Positions 1 to 10,476 of a DNA stretch of 64,000 nucleotides are shown here, in pieces. A program made the translations under genes and the position numbers. Source of the stretch: Monoplex corrugatus (taxonomy: Eukaryota > Mollusca > Gastropoda > Littorinimorpha > Ranellidae); the NCBI GenBank assembly GCA_030674185.1, contig CM060307.1:27381196-27445195 (forward strand). Direction: 5' to 3'. The notes beneath the pieces were generated by a model. The model ran no database searches. It was not told the DNA's origin and saw only the letters and a list, made by a program, of their open reading frames with translations. Each line of letters starts with the position of its first letter. Positions within the stretch are counted from its first letter, which is position 1.

Positions 1-178
1 GGACAATCACCTCCCAAGTTCCCGACGCCACTCAATAGCCATTTCATCAAAAAACAAACAAACAAACAAAAAAAAGGGGGGGGAGGAAATGAAGGAGCGA
101 GAAGGGATGTCCATGCGTTGCATGACCCATTCGGGCCCCGTTCTCAATTACCATGTTTACAAACCGAATGGCAAGGTG

Positions 179-345
179 GGGAGATGACAAACCCCGGGAC
201 ATAGCCACACAACTCGCACCAACAGGTCCAACCAAGCCACCGGACCAAGACAGATTGGAAGAGCGCTCTCTCGCCCCACTCTGGGCCTTCATCTCTCTTT
301 TGGGCAGCCCGCCCTGACACCAGCTCGGACAACTGCTAGCTTTTT
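179..345. repeat. Dispersed repeat, copy 1 (partner at 20222-20450)
   Basis: The stretch starting GGGGAGATGACAAACCCC and running through an AC-rich middle, 'CTCTCTCGCCCCAC' and 'GCCACCAGCTCG'-like words is repeated in the same order at 20222-20450. The two copies differ by many substitutions and small indels, so they are old. I do not recognise the family, and neither strand is open along its length. The flanks 1-178 and 346-600 hold nothing I can name apart from an A/G-rich run at 48-88. Confidence 0.6.
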
Positions 346-616
346 TCCCCTTACTATATAGTCTTGACAGTTAACAGTCGCAAACCGGCATCTAGGAATA
401 CATTTCAAACATATTTTATTTAATTCTCCATCATTTATACACCAACGATATATATATTCAAACTAGATGTAATTGTTTTATGAAATGTGTCTTCGTTGTT
501 TATGTGTAAATATCATAATAAGACATGTTTGAATTTTGATTATATTATATGTATGGCAGCTGTAATTAAATGACTATTGATATCTGTTTTGAAGTGTGTC
601 CATTAAAAAGAAACAC

Positions 617-828
617 AACAACAACAACAACAACAACAACAAAATAACGACCAGTCACTGTGGTGCACAGGTCAGCGCAATGGACTGCCAACATACGCAC
701 ATACACACAAACACACACACTCGCATGCACAACACACACAGACACACAGACACACACATACGCGCACACACACACACAAACACAAACACACAACATAACA
801 TAACACAACACAACACAACACAACACAA

Positions 829-876
<48 letters not shown>

Positions 877-877
877 C

Positions 878-910
<33 letters not shown>

Positions 911-917
911 ACACAAC

Positions 918-961
<44 letters not shown>

Positions 962-1001
962 ACACACACAACACACCACACCACAATACAATACAACACA
1001 T

Positions 1002-1057
<56 letters not shown>

Positions 1058-1200
1058 TTGCACACAAACACACAACACAACACAACACAACACAACACAC
1101 ACACACAATGCACAAAATACACCCCACACCACACCACACTACACCACACCACACCCACACCCACAACCACACACACACACGCGCGCGCGCGCACGCATGC
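617..1200. repeat. Compound (AAC)n / (CA)n microsatellite
   Basis: An (AAC)n run at about 617-642 is followed from about 703 by long (CA)n tracts interrupted by (ACAAC)n and (ACC)n variants, ending in an alternating CGCGCG segment near 1180-1193. Long open frames here (poly-His/Thr, poly-Cys/Val) are artefacts of the dinucleotide repeat. Confidence 0.95.
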
Positions 1201-1381
1201 ATACGATATTCTGACACTGTATCCAGTACCCCAGGTAATTACCTGCATTTGATACCTGCCGGTCTGTGTGCACGATTAAATCAGTCTGCGTCACTGCCTC
1301 GTTTTCTCTGCTGAAAGTGACATTGGTCCTGTTTTCGTCCATCATTTCTTTTTCTTTTATGTATGATTTCTCAAGGTCTCC

Positions 1382-1382
1382 C

Positions 1383-1465
<83 letters not shown>

Positions 1466-1560
1466 CTCTATTTGTCTCTCTCTCTCGCATTCTCTCTGTC
1501 TCTGTCTGTCTCTCTCTCTCTCTCTGTCTCTGTCTCTCTCTCTCTCTCTTTCTCACCCTT
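1382..1560. repeat. (CT)n microsatellite
   Basis: A near-pure (CT)n tract at 1388-1452 grades into CTCTGT and CTTT variants. The segment 1561-1880 that follows is unique-looking DNA in which I see no gene. Confidence 0.95.
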
Positions 1561-1880
1561 CTCTCTTACCCTCTCTCTTTCCTCTTTCCCCATCTTTCTC
1601 GACCCCTCTCTTATTTACAGTTGTACGTTAATATGTTGATTAGCTAAGACTAGCTGTAAGATAGGTCTACTGGGACCTAATGCGAGCCGGTAGACTAGGA
1701 GGTTGGTGGCACATCTGTAGGGGATGAACAAAGGGCTGTGAATGATGGGGGTGATGGGTTGCTTCTGGGAAGGGGCTGGAAAGGTGAGATGTTTTGATGG
1801 ACTTCTGTAATGTTTGTATATCAAATCGGTGCGGACTGTTCGTGCCAGTGAACCTGACGTGATTCGTCCATCTGCATTGA

Positions 1881-1881
1881 G

Positions 1882-1956
<75 letters not shown>

Positions 1957-2080
1957 TGTATGTGTGTGTGTGTGAGAGTGTGTGTATATATGTGTGTGTG
2001 TGTATGTGTGTGTGTGTTTGTGAGTGTGTGAGAGAGAAAGAGTGTGTGTGTGTACGTGTGTGTGTGTGTGTAGTGTGTGT

Positions 2081-2142
<62 letters not shown>

Positions 2143-2154
2143 GTGTGGTGTAAT

Positions 2155-2185
<31 letters not shown>

Positions 2186-2222
2186 ACGTGTGTGTGCGTG
2201 CACGCGCGTGCATGTGTGTGTG
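1881..2222. repeat. (GT)n microsatellite
   Basis: Long (GT)n tracts with GTAT, GAGT and TGCG interruptions. No coding signal. The stretch 2223-2584 after it shows nothing I recognise. Confidence 0.95.
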
Positions 2223-2584
2223 TTCATTTCATTTTCCTTGATTTAATGTGGACAACTTTGGTATATGGAGATATGTTCCTGTCGGTCTTTTAGCGAGTAA
2301 GCTTGCGGAACTTCTGCAGTCTTGGTGAGATAAGGGTGTCGTGCTCTGGTCTACTGGCGATGGTAGAGATGATGTGTTACCGGTTTGGAAACCTTATTTC
2401 GACATAGTTTGCATTTTTGACGATGGATGGAAGGGTAGGTCTTTGATCCCTTGTGGTGATCGGTGGGGACGTGGAATCTGACTAATACTTGGGGACTGGG
2501 GACTACATAATATACAGATTTTGTCTTTAGCATACTGATCTTTCTGGAATTGACTGGGACTTTTTCACGTTGGTTTTTGCAGGC

Positions 2585-2998
2585 TTTGTCGTGAAGCGTG
2601 CTTTTCTAAGAAGACTGTTGAGAGTTCCATGGACAGCAAAGAAAACAGACAAAGACAGTCTTGAAAGAGGCAGGTACAAGAAGAACATTAATGAAGAAGA
2701 TAAGGAAAAAGACAAGCAGCATCTGTAGGACATTTTATGAGGCAAGAGAAATTAGAGCACCTACTCACAACAGGAAAGCTGGAGGGAAAAAAGAGCACCA
2801 GAGAGACTCAGGGAGAAAATGTTGGACGGACTTGCGGAGTGGCTGAGTGAGGACAGAGAGGGTGGGAGATGCACCTTTAGCGATAAGAGACAGGTTCGTG
2901 TAGAGGACCACGATCGCCAATGCCATGCGGTGGAGCACATGATGATGATGTTGATGATGATGATGACGATGACGACGACGATGATGATGATGATAGTG
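2585..2998 (+). pseudogene. 3' end of RTE-like LINE, fragment 1
   Basis: Degenerate frames recall the C-terminus of an RTE/BovB-like reverse transcriptase: 'RRLLRVPWTAKK' near the start, then words similar to GKLEGK and LDGLAEWLSED. The same order occurs at 8466-8972 and 55280-56370, and the last part at 17150-17296. It ends in a (GAT)n tail at 2940-2993, which fits the simple-repeat 3' tails of RTE-type elements. Stops and frameshifts break it, so it is a dead 5'-truncated copy. The clade is inferred from the remembered resemblance to BovB. Confidence 0.65.
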
Positions 2999-3084
2999 CA
3001 TTACACACAACCCAAGTTTATTTCAATAACACATTGATGTAAACATAGACAACAGCATAAAGAACCCATAAGTTAGGTAAAACT

Positions 3085-3215
3085 TCAAGATCTTACCAGC
3101 GCATTGGCTTTATGTGCAGGCTTAGGGCTTTTGCCAAGAATATTTTGAATCTCTTTCTCCATCACATGGCATCTGCGGCGTCAATGAGTGTATATGAATT
3201 TATTCCGGCCAAGGA
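3085..3215 (+). repeat. Possible SINE remnant
   Basis: Contains 'AAGATCTTACCAGCGCAT' and 'GTGCAGGCTTAGGG', shared with SINE family A (17331, 20640, 35392). Further on is a 'TATATGAATTTATTCCGGCC' segment that resembles the tail of SINE family E (6535). It is therefore a degraded or chimeric SINE. The purine-rich stretch 3360-3630 that follows is low complexity. Confidence 0.4.
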
Positions 3216-3717
3216 AAAAAACGCTGTCCAGAGAAAACTGGAGCTAAAACTGATAGAACAAAAATGCTTGGTCTATTCAATCTCCATGTCTACTGTTGCT
3301 ATAGTCCATATACATTTAGAGACGAAAACAAACAAACCAAAAAGAATTACAAATCAAGAATGGAGATAGACACAGAAATATAAATGGTAAACGAATGAAC
3401 AGAGAGGCAAAACAATGGAGAGGGAGAAGTGGAGGAGGAGAAGAGAGAAGAGGACAGACAGAAAAGGCCAGAGAGAGAAGAGAGGCAAGAGAGAGAGAGA
3501 CAGAGAGAGAAGGAAGAAGAGAAGAAGAGACAGACAACAACAGCAAGAGAAAAGGATAAAAAAAATAGTAAAAGAGAGAGAGGAGAAAAAAGTTCGAGAC
3601 GAGAGAGGGATAAAAGAAAAAATATTATGACAAAGGACAGACTCAGCACAAAAACACGAGACATGACCAAGACAGGATACAAGAAGAAAAACAATATCTA
3701 TCTGACACAAACTGACA

Positions 3718-3873
3718 CACAAACACACACACACACACACACAACAACACACACACACACCACACAACATACACACACACACAACATACACACACTGGGC
3801 TCATCAAAACATTAAACAAACACACACACAACACACACACACACTCACACACACACCACACACACACACACAC

Positions 3874-3934
<61 letters not shown>

Positions 3935-4043
3935 CACACACACACACACACACACACACAACACTTGCTGTTGGTCTCGAAAACAAAACAATTAAAAAAC
4001 AACACACACACACACACACACACTCACACACACACGCACACAC

Positions 4044-4107
<64 letters not shown>
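3718..4107. repeat. (CA)n microsatellite
   Basis: Three long (CA)n blocks separated by short unique spacers at about 3796-3820 and 3963-4002. The spacers show no gene signal. Confidence 0.95.
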
Positions 4108-4108
<1 letters not shown>

Positions 4109-4433
4109 GGAAAAATGAACGAGATACGGGCCCTATACAAAGGAAGGGAAACGGAAAGAGCAGATAGTGAAGGGGGGTAACTGCTCCATATCACATTCAG
4201 TTGAAAGTGGGTAGGGGGTAAAAGCAAGGGTGCAGGTGGGTGGGTGGCGGAACTAACAAAGATTGGTTGACGTGATAATACGGATTTATGTTGGGTCCTT
4301 AACCTTTGTGATCGAGAAATCTGTTTTCCATAGTGACGTGTGCGTACGTTCACGCCTGCGTGCTCAGGATCCTTGCTTAGGCCATTCTACATATGGTAGT
4401 CATTGAACCCTCGGGATTATGAGTGTCAGTAGG

Positions 4434-4434
<1 letters not shown>

Positions 4435-4493
<59 letters not shown>
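4435..4493. repeat. (GA)n microsatellite
   Basis: Near-perfect (GA)n tract of about 55 bp. Confidence 0.95.
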
Positions 4494-4494
<1 letters not shown>

Positions 4495-4530
4495 GGGAGG
4501 AGGTAGGAGATTGCACACCCCTTCTCAAAT

Positions 4531-4702
4531 TTAACCCTTTGACTCCCGCAGCCTGTCCACCAGCATCCTGCATTGCCAACCAATGCAAGCAAAGCAAAAA
4601 CTTAGCCCTTTGACTCCCTCACCCTTCCCACCAGCTTTCTGCAGAAGTCAAAGGGTTAGGTTTTTGCTGTTGTTGGAATGGGTGCAGTAGTCAAAGGGTT
4701 AA
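4531..4702. mobile_element. Palindromic piggyBac-like MITE, copy 1
   Basis: Begins TTAACCCTTTGACTCCCGC and ends GTCAAAGGGTTAA, so the outer ends are inverted repeats bounded by TTAA. An internal second pair (CCCTTTGACTCCCTCACCC and a matching right side) lies within the arms. TTAA target duplications and ends starting CCCTTTG are characteristic of piggyBac-superfamily elements; there is no coding capacity, so it is non-autonomous. This copy has lost parts of the right arm. Related copies: 7412, 25950, 26405, 27779, 33838, 38178, 57006. Confidence 0.75.
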
Positions 4703-4724
4703 AAACTTCATGTGCTGATCAGAC

Positions 4725-5012
4725 ATACAGCATGCTAATGGTTGTGGGTTCGAATCCCGGAGTGCACTACATGAAAACTGGCCTTTCTCATTGTCCCATC
4801 TTAACATCATCGTTGTTCTTGTGGTGTCAGTATAGGATTAGATAAACAACGTTCCCACACTTCCCTGGGATGGTTATCCCCGTCGGCCATATCATTTGAG
4901 GTGGGTGTCGACATAAAAACTGAACCAAATCAATCAATCGATCAATCAATCAGCCAATCAATCAATCGATCAATCAATCAGGCAATCAATCGATCAATCA
5001 ATGAATCAATCA
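4725..5012 (+). mobile_element. tRNA-derived SINE with (AATC)n tail
   Basis: A good B-box (GTGGGTTCGAATCCCG) lies at about 4742-4757. A unique body of about 170 bp follows, then a tail of (AATC)n from about 4925 to 5012. A tRNA-like promoter plus a simple-repeat tail fits a SINE read on the plus strand. The A-box is not clear, so the 5' end is approximate. Confidence 0.65.
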
Positions 5013-5059
5013 GACATACAGGCAAACTGTAATATTGCGCACTGTGGGGGGGGGGGGGG

Positions 5060-5660
5060 TGTCCTCGCCAGATTCATCCTTACCAAAGTGGTCGCAACCC
5101 ATGTTGCTGAGCCCATCATTCCTGAATCTCACTGTGGCTTTCATGGAAGAAACACAAATGACAGTGTGTTTGTCATACACCAGATGCAAGAGAAAAACCA
5201 GGAGCTCTACTTGGTACTTGCAGATCTGACCAATTTCAGTTTCAGTTTTCAGTTTCTCAAGATGACGTCTCCGCCCTCGGAACGAATTCCATATGCACTA
5301 ACGTCACATGTGCCATGTGTATGGTGATCATAGCACAAGCCTTAAGCCTGCACATAAACCCATGAGCTGGCCAGGCCCTGAGGCCCTACCTAGACTATGT
5401 TTTACCTGGTCTATATTTTATATTGGTATTTTATCAGATCTGACCAAAGCATTTGATACTCACCTTGGAAGCGTCTGTGGGATATACTACAAATGTTTGG
5501 TTGCCCTCAGACGCTTGTCTCACTGATTGCTTCCTTTCACGGTGGCATGCTGGCCAGGGTGCAAGAGAACGGGGAGGCATCCGAACCCTTCCCAGTGCAG
5601 AACTTAATGTTTGTATTCGCCCACGTCTTCTCCATCCTGTTTGCGGTAATGCACATTGAT
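5060..5660 (+). pseudogene. LINE reverse-transcriptase fragment, split by a SINE
   Basis: Reading before the insertion gives residues typical of LINE RT ('AEPIIPESHCGF', then 'QMQEKNQELYLVLADLT'). After the insertion the frame resumes with 'DLTKAFDT', RT motif A. Further on, in another frame, come 'LVSLIASFHGGMLARVQENG' and 'FSILFAV'. These are conserved blocks of a non-LTR retrotransposon RT. At least one frameshift follows KAFDT, the YADD box is missing and the 5' half is absent, so the copy is inactive. The clade is not certain. Confidence 0.7.
5234..5434 (-). mobile_element. SINE family E inserted in LINE RT motif A
   Basis: The 201-bp insert is flanked by a perfect 13-bp direct repeat, CAGATCTGACCAA, at 5221-5233 and 5435-5447, a target-site duplication. 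The left edge is a (TTTCAG)n run, which on the minus strand reads as a (CTGAAA)n 3' tail. It is preceded by a segment matching the plus-strand copy at 6535-6700 (GCATATGGAATT ... GGAGACG). The insertion splits the ...DLT|KAFD... codons of the host LINE. Confidence 0.85.
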
Positions 5661-5734
5661 TCATTCAGACATTTCGACAAGAGGAGTAATCCCGTTCCAC
5701 TCTGATGGAAAAAAAATTCAACTTAACGACGATG

Positions 5735-5790
5735 AACAATATAATGACAATGATGACGATGATGACGACAACGACGATGACGCTAATGAC
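5735..5790. repeat. (GATGAC)n-like short repeat
   Basis: Imperfect GATGAC/AATGAC units. The neighbouring 5800-5935 is unremarkable. Confidence 0.7.
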
Positions 5791-5935
5791 AAAAGTTATC
5801 AAGAGAAAAATCAGCAGCTGTGCGTGACACGATGGTCATCTGCCGTTATTCTTCGTGTGGGTCTTTTCATCAAGAGCCTGCCTAGGTTATTTCCCTTTGG
5901 GTGTCAAGATCATAGCAGTCAGCCGTCGTTTGCTC

Positions 5936-6500
5936 TTTCTGTCTGCCTGTCTCTGTCTGTCTCTCTCTTTCTGTCTGTTTGTTTGTCTGTCTCTTTCTCT
6001 GTCTGTCTGTCTGTCTCTTTCTCTCTGTCTGTCTGTCTGCCTCACTTTCTGTCTGTCTGTCTGTCTCTCTCGTGTCTGTAACTGAATTTTGTTGCTTTGA
6101 ATGTTATTGTTTATTTTGAAATCAAACCCCCTTTGTCGTATTTGGGCTAAATGCTTTAGAAGACGTCAAATCCTCAAATTGTCGTTTGTCTGTCTTTTAC
6201 CTCCCTCTCTCTCATCCTCTCTCTTTCTCTCCCCCTCCCCCCCCCCCCTCTCTCTCTCTCTCTCTCCCGTAATTGAATTTTTCTATTTTCAATGTCATTG
6301 CAGTTTATTTTGAAATCAGCCCTCTGTCTCGTTTGGGTTGTATGATTTACAAATCTCAAATCATCAAACTGTCAATTCTCTCTCTGTGTCTCTGTCTGTC
6401 TGTCTGTCTGTCTCTCACTCTTTCTCTCTGTGTCACTGTCTGTCTGTCTGTCTGTCTTCTCACTCTTTCTCTCTGTGTCACTGTCTGTCTGTCTCTCCTT
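5936..6500. repeat. Pyrimidine-rich (CTGT)n/(CT)n with an internal duplication
   Basis: CTGT/CTCT tracts at 5936-6075, 6190-6268 and 6375-6500. The spacer words 'AATTGAATTTTTCTATTTTCAA' at 6271 and 'CTGAATTTTGTTGCTTTGAA' at 6081, each followed by 'TTATTTTGAAATCA', show that a unit of about 200 bp is duplicated (6080-6180 against 6270-6370). Confidence 0.8.
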
Positions 6501-6534
6501 CTCCCTATCTCTTCGCTCCCCCCTCTCTATCACT

Positions 6535-6700
6535 CTAAGTAGCCCGTTAACTCAGTTGGAAAAGTGCAGTGCTAATAACGCAGTGAGTATGGAATCAATC
6601 CTCAGGCTGGCCACATTTTATGACATCTGGGGCACCTGTGCATATGGAATTTATTCCAATCTCGGAGACGCCATCTAGAAAAGCTGAAACTGAAACTCTG
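6535..6700 (+). mobile_element. SINE family E with tRNA-Ile-like head
   Basis: The head reads AGCCCGTTAACTCAGTTGG ... GTGCTAATAACGC, matching the D-arm and anticodon-arm words of a tRNA-Ile(AAU). It is followed by a degenerate B-box (ATGGAATCAATCC), then the body (GCATATGGAATTTATTCC) and a (CTGAAA)n tail. The body and tail match the minus-strand insert at 5234-5434. No intact cloverleaf, so not a working tRNA gene. Confidence 0.7.
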
Positions 6701-6744
6701 TCCGCTGCCTGCCTACCTGCCTGCCTGTCTGTCTCTCTTCTATC

Positions 6745-6961
<217 letters not shown>

Positions 6962-7139
6962 CGTGTCACGAGTTTTCACCCCGCAGAGACAGGTAAAACA
7001 GTTTGTATTTATTTTTGTGACAACGAAATTTTTCAACGTGCGGCTGCCCCAAAAGAAATCGTGTCGCCATAATATGGCGCCACCCATTTTGTTCTATTTT
7101 TGTTTTCCCTGTATGCGTGCACCTTTGTTAACCTATGAA

Positions 7140-7400
7140 TGTGTTTGACCAGGGACAACTCTTTTGTTGACGCTGGATCTTTAACGTGTGTAATTTGCCT
7201 GCTGCACACAGGACATCAATTTATCATCTCATCAGAAAGACTAGCACTCAGATCACCATTTGAAGTCTGATCCGTGATTCGAACTCAGGTTTCTCGTCTC
7301 CTAAACGGTTGCTTTAACCCCCTGGCCACTCTTCCATCCACCATAGACAGAAACTCACCACAAAGGTCCCAATGTACGACGTACGTCCACAGCCTACTAC
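7140..7400 (-). mobile_element. tRNA-derived SINE family B
   Basis: On the minus strand it reads 'GTGGCCAGGGGGTTAAAGC' (A-box) and 'GAGTTCGAATCACGG' (B-box) about 30 bp apart, then a body ending 'ACACACGTTAAAGATCCAGC' and 'AAGAGTTGTCCCTGG'. The head recurs at 7950-8050. A SINE with both Pol III boxes. Confidence 0.7.
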
Positions 7401-7411
7401 TATCAATATTA

Positions 7412-7592
7412 TTAACCCTTTGACTCCCGTACACTTTTCACCAACTACATAAAACTTAATCCTTTGATTCCCTCACCCCATCCACCAGCTTCCTGGATGG
7501 GATGAGGGAATCAAAGGGTTACGTTTTTGCTTTGCTGGCATAATTGCTAATGCAAGGTACCGGTGGACAGGGTGCGGGAGTCAAAGGGTTAA
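7412..7592. mobile_element. Palindromic piggyBac-like MITE, copy 2
   Basis: TTAACCCTTTGACTCCCG at the left and GGGAGTCAAAGGGTTAA at the right form the outer inverted repeats. The inner pair begins at about 7449 with 'CTTAATCCTTTGATTCCCTC' and closes with 'GAGGGAATCAAAGGGTTA' before 7523. The left arm lacks a segment that the right arm keeps (words like TGCTTTGCTGGCATAATTG). Bounded by TTAA at both ends. Confidence 0.8.
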
Positions 7593-7711
7593 TATCTTTT
7601 TCCTTTAGTCATATACCGACCATGGCCGTTACGATAGAGATGGGGAGTTAGGGGAGGGAATGGAACTGATGGCAAGTGGCAGCGGACAGGATCCTCCACC
7701 TCTGTTTCTGA

Positions 7712-8175
7712 AGTGCATCAACAAGATTTGGCATATGGGGGGTTGTTGTCCGAGTTTGTTCAAGAGGGATTCATCACACTCAAACAGTTCCATGTGCGCT
7801 GTACCCATATCTACCAGCAATTATGTGGCAGACTTCCTGAGCCTGCGCTAAACCTTTCGCGCTCGCTGAAATTGGAAGGGGTTTGGGAGGGGGACCTATA
7901 AAACGCTAAGCTGACATCACCAGAACAATGAAAACGTCTGGGTGCTAGTCTGATCCGTGATTCGAACCCGGGTTTCTCGTCTCCCAAAAGGGTGCTTTAA
8001 CCACCAGGCCACACTTTCTCTACCACAGCAGAAACTTACCACAAAGGTCCCAACGTAGGCATTGAACAGGCCAGTTTTTAATGTCGCAGACTGGGATTGG
8101 ACTCGAGCTATGAGATCTGGAGTCCATAGCTCTATCAAAAGAACCAGCCAGCTAGCTGGCAGTCGCCCAGTCTTT
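7712..8175 (-). mobile_element. Chimeric SINE: family A split by a family B head
   Basis: On the minus strand a family A head (GGTTCTTTTGATAGAGC ... CCAATCCCAG) starts near 8165. It runs to about 8050, switches to a family B head (GTGGCCTGGTGGTTAAAGC, GGGTTCGAATCACGG) at about 8015-7955, and resumes as family A (CATTGTTCTGGTGATGTCAG to ATGAATCCCTCTTGAACAAA) down to about 7712. This is either insertion of a short B element into A or recombination; no clean target duplication was found. Confidence 0.65.
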
Positions 8176-8465
8176 GACATACTGTCGTTCACCTCTGTTG
8201 ACATCGACGACGGCCTCCTTCCATGATGATGGTCTTGGACAGTGTTGTCATGGCGGGTTACGTAACCAGACCATGCAGGTTTAAGTCATCTCACAGATGT
8301 CATCAGTCTTCCTCTGGACCCAGCCTGTTGTTGATCTTATGCCGTACGTATTCATTTCAATTCATTATTGTTATGATTATTGTTATCATTAATTGTGTGC
8401 CCCATTTTGCATGCTACTTTAATGGACACAGAAGCCAGGACAGTTTTTACAAGCTATGATGGATG

Positions 8466-8972
8466 AAATCCACTCATGCAAAATAACAGCAAACGACACG
8501 ACCTTGAGAAGGTTGATAAGTTTAAATACCTGGGAACGATCATTTCACCGGGCGGCAGATGCACATCAGAAATAGTCGGCAGAATCGGCCAAGCCAAAAC
8601 AGCATTCAAGAAGATGACAAGTATTCTTACCAACAAAAACCTATCAATTAACATCAGGAAGAGAGTTCTTGAATGTTATATAGAACCAATACTGTTGTAC
8701 GGTTGTGAGGCGTGGACAGTCAACAAGCAACGCCAGAACAAGATTGAGGCAGCCGAGATGTGGTTTCTAAGAAGAATGTTGTGAGTTCCATGGACAGCAA
8801 AGAAAACAAGAGACAGTCTTGATGGAGGCAGACACAGGTAGATCATTCATAAGGAAGATTAGGAAAAGACAGGCAACATTTATAAGCCATTTTATGAGGA
8901 AAGGGGATTTGGAGCACCTGGTCACAACGGGAAAGCTGGAGGGAAAGAGAGCACCAGGTAGACCCAGGGACA
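8466..8972 (+). pseudogene. RTE-like LINE C-terminal fragment 2
   Basis: The open frame 8476-8784 encodes the segment after the RT core: 'DKFKYLGTIISPGGRCTSEI', 'LSINIRKRVLECYIEPILLY', 'GCEAWTV', 'EMWFLRRML'. These words mark the RT thumb/C-terminal region of RTE (BovB-like) elements as I remember them. A stop follows RRML, and the next frames keep 'VPWTAKK', 'RKRQATFISHFMRKG', 'TTGKLEGKRAPGRPR'. It is truncated on both sides and runs into a (CAATGA)n repeat. The homologous copy at 55280 extends further 5'. Confidence 0.75.
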
Positions 8973-9006
8973 ATGACAATGACAATGACAATGACAATGA
9001 CAATGA
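8970..9006. repeat. (ACAATG)n hexanucleotide repeat
   Basis: About six ACAATG units directly after the LINE fragment. It may be an expanded LINE tail. The 9007-9185 stretch that follows shows no gene. Confidence 0.85.
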
Positions 9007-9189
9007 TGCTTTATTTTTCAACGGTAAAAGCTATTGGCTAGAAGCCATTTTTCAAACTTGCCGTTGCTATTCTATATACACATGATATTTGTTTACAGTA
9101 ACAAGTACAGCTTAAGGAAAATACATGTTGAATACTAAAATTAAGATACAATGAAATCAAGAAACGTACACAGTCACCACTTAGAGATA

Positions 9190-9217
9190 GGTAGATGATA
9201 GATAGATAGATAGATAG

Positions 9218-9250
<33 letters not shown>

Positions 9251-9420
9251 GAGAGAGAGAGGTAGATAGTATAGATAGATAGATAGACAGATGAGCAGGT
9301 AGATAATGATAAGTAAATAAAGAAAGAAAGATAATGTTGATAGTGATAATAATAAAAATAAGACGAAGAAGAGGAAGAAGAAGAAGGAAGAGGAGGAGGA
9401 GGAGAGGAAAACACAGTAAA
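9190..9420. repeat. (GATA)n with purine-rich flank
   Basis: GATA/TAGA tetranucleotide units at 9187-9310, followed by GAA/GGA-rich sequence to about 9420. The remainder to 10296 is AT-rich with short repeats: (ACT)n at 9610-9645 and poly-A at about 9708-9728. No coding potential seen. Confidence 0.9.
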
Positions 9421-9612
9421 CAAAATAGTAATAAGATAAAACAAAATAAAATGAAATAGAGGGAGAAGAAACATTACATGTGACAAATTTATAGAAGATA
9501 AATCAAGCGTCAAATAGACTAATGTTCTTACAATTAAATCAAAGAAGATGAAATCAATTTTCTGATTACACACAAAAAATATTAACACTGCTACAAACAA
9601 CAATTACCACTA

Positions 9613-9645
<33 letters not shown>

Positions 9646-10296
9646 AACCCAAAGATAATAAATGGAGGTAGAAAAAAGAGCAGTTCAGAAGGATGATTAG
9701 AGGGGGGAAAAAAAAAAAAAAAAAAAAAGGGGGGTAGCAAACATTGGGTCGATTGAAGGCATAAACACATAAAATTCTACAGGAGACAGAAAATCAACAG
9801 ATGATATGAAGTCAAATAGACAAATGTATAGATAGATAAATAAAGTAAATGTTACTTTCGACAATAGGAAATTACAGTAATGATAAACGCATATGTAGGC
9901 TATAATAGAAATATCATACATGTGTAAACAAATCAATAATTCATGCAATAAGACATAAATAAATCAAGAATAGTAACCATAATCAAGCGCCGTTTTTCTT
10001 GATAGGAGAAGAGAGATACAAGCATGATATGGATAACAGTTGGAGAAAAGTGACAAATACAGACAGCAGATAAGAGCCAACCAAACAAACAGACAATATG
10101 GCTCACAGATAAGATGGGCAAGCAAGCAAAGCAAAAAACAAACAAACAAACAAAATGAACAAAGGCAATGAGAAATAAAGAAGAAGCAAGACAGAATCAA
10201 ACACGTCATAGAGTCATCAACAAATCATCGCATATAATACAGAAATAAATACTGGTTGGCAGTTTGAACTGTTAAAATATCAATAATGTTAAAGAG

Positions 10297-10297
10297 A

Positions 10298-10328
<31 letters not shown>

Positions 10329-10355
10329 ACGAATTATCATTGTGCATACACACAC

Positions 10356-10390
<35 letters not shown>

Positions 10391-10420
10391 ACACAATCAC
10401 ACACACACACACATTGACTA
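10297..10420. repeat. Poly-A and (CA)n at the LINE 3' boundary
   Basis: A poly-A run at 10300-10324 and a (CA)n tract at about 10346-10413. Read on the minus strand, the (TG)n tract directly follows the 3' untranslated part of the CR1/L2-group LINE, so it is probably the element's simple-repeat tail or grew from it. Confidence 0.75.
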
Positions 10421-10476
10421 GAACAGATGTCATAGGTTGAAAGGCAGCTGACGTTATTGTTGCTAACTGAGGTAAT

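Noticed and set aside
566..1252. Long poly-His/Thr and poly-Cys/Val frames
   Set aside because: They are six-frame readings of (CA)n/(GT)n repeats; no start context, domain or flanking exon signals.
6535..6615. Functional tRNA-Ile gene
   Set aside because: The T-arm/B-box is degraded and the acceptor stem does not pair; it is followed by a SINE body and tail.
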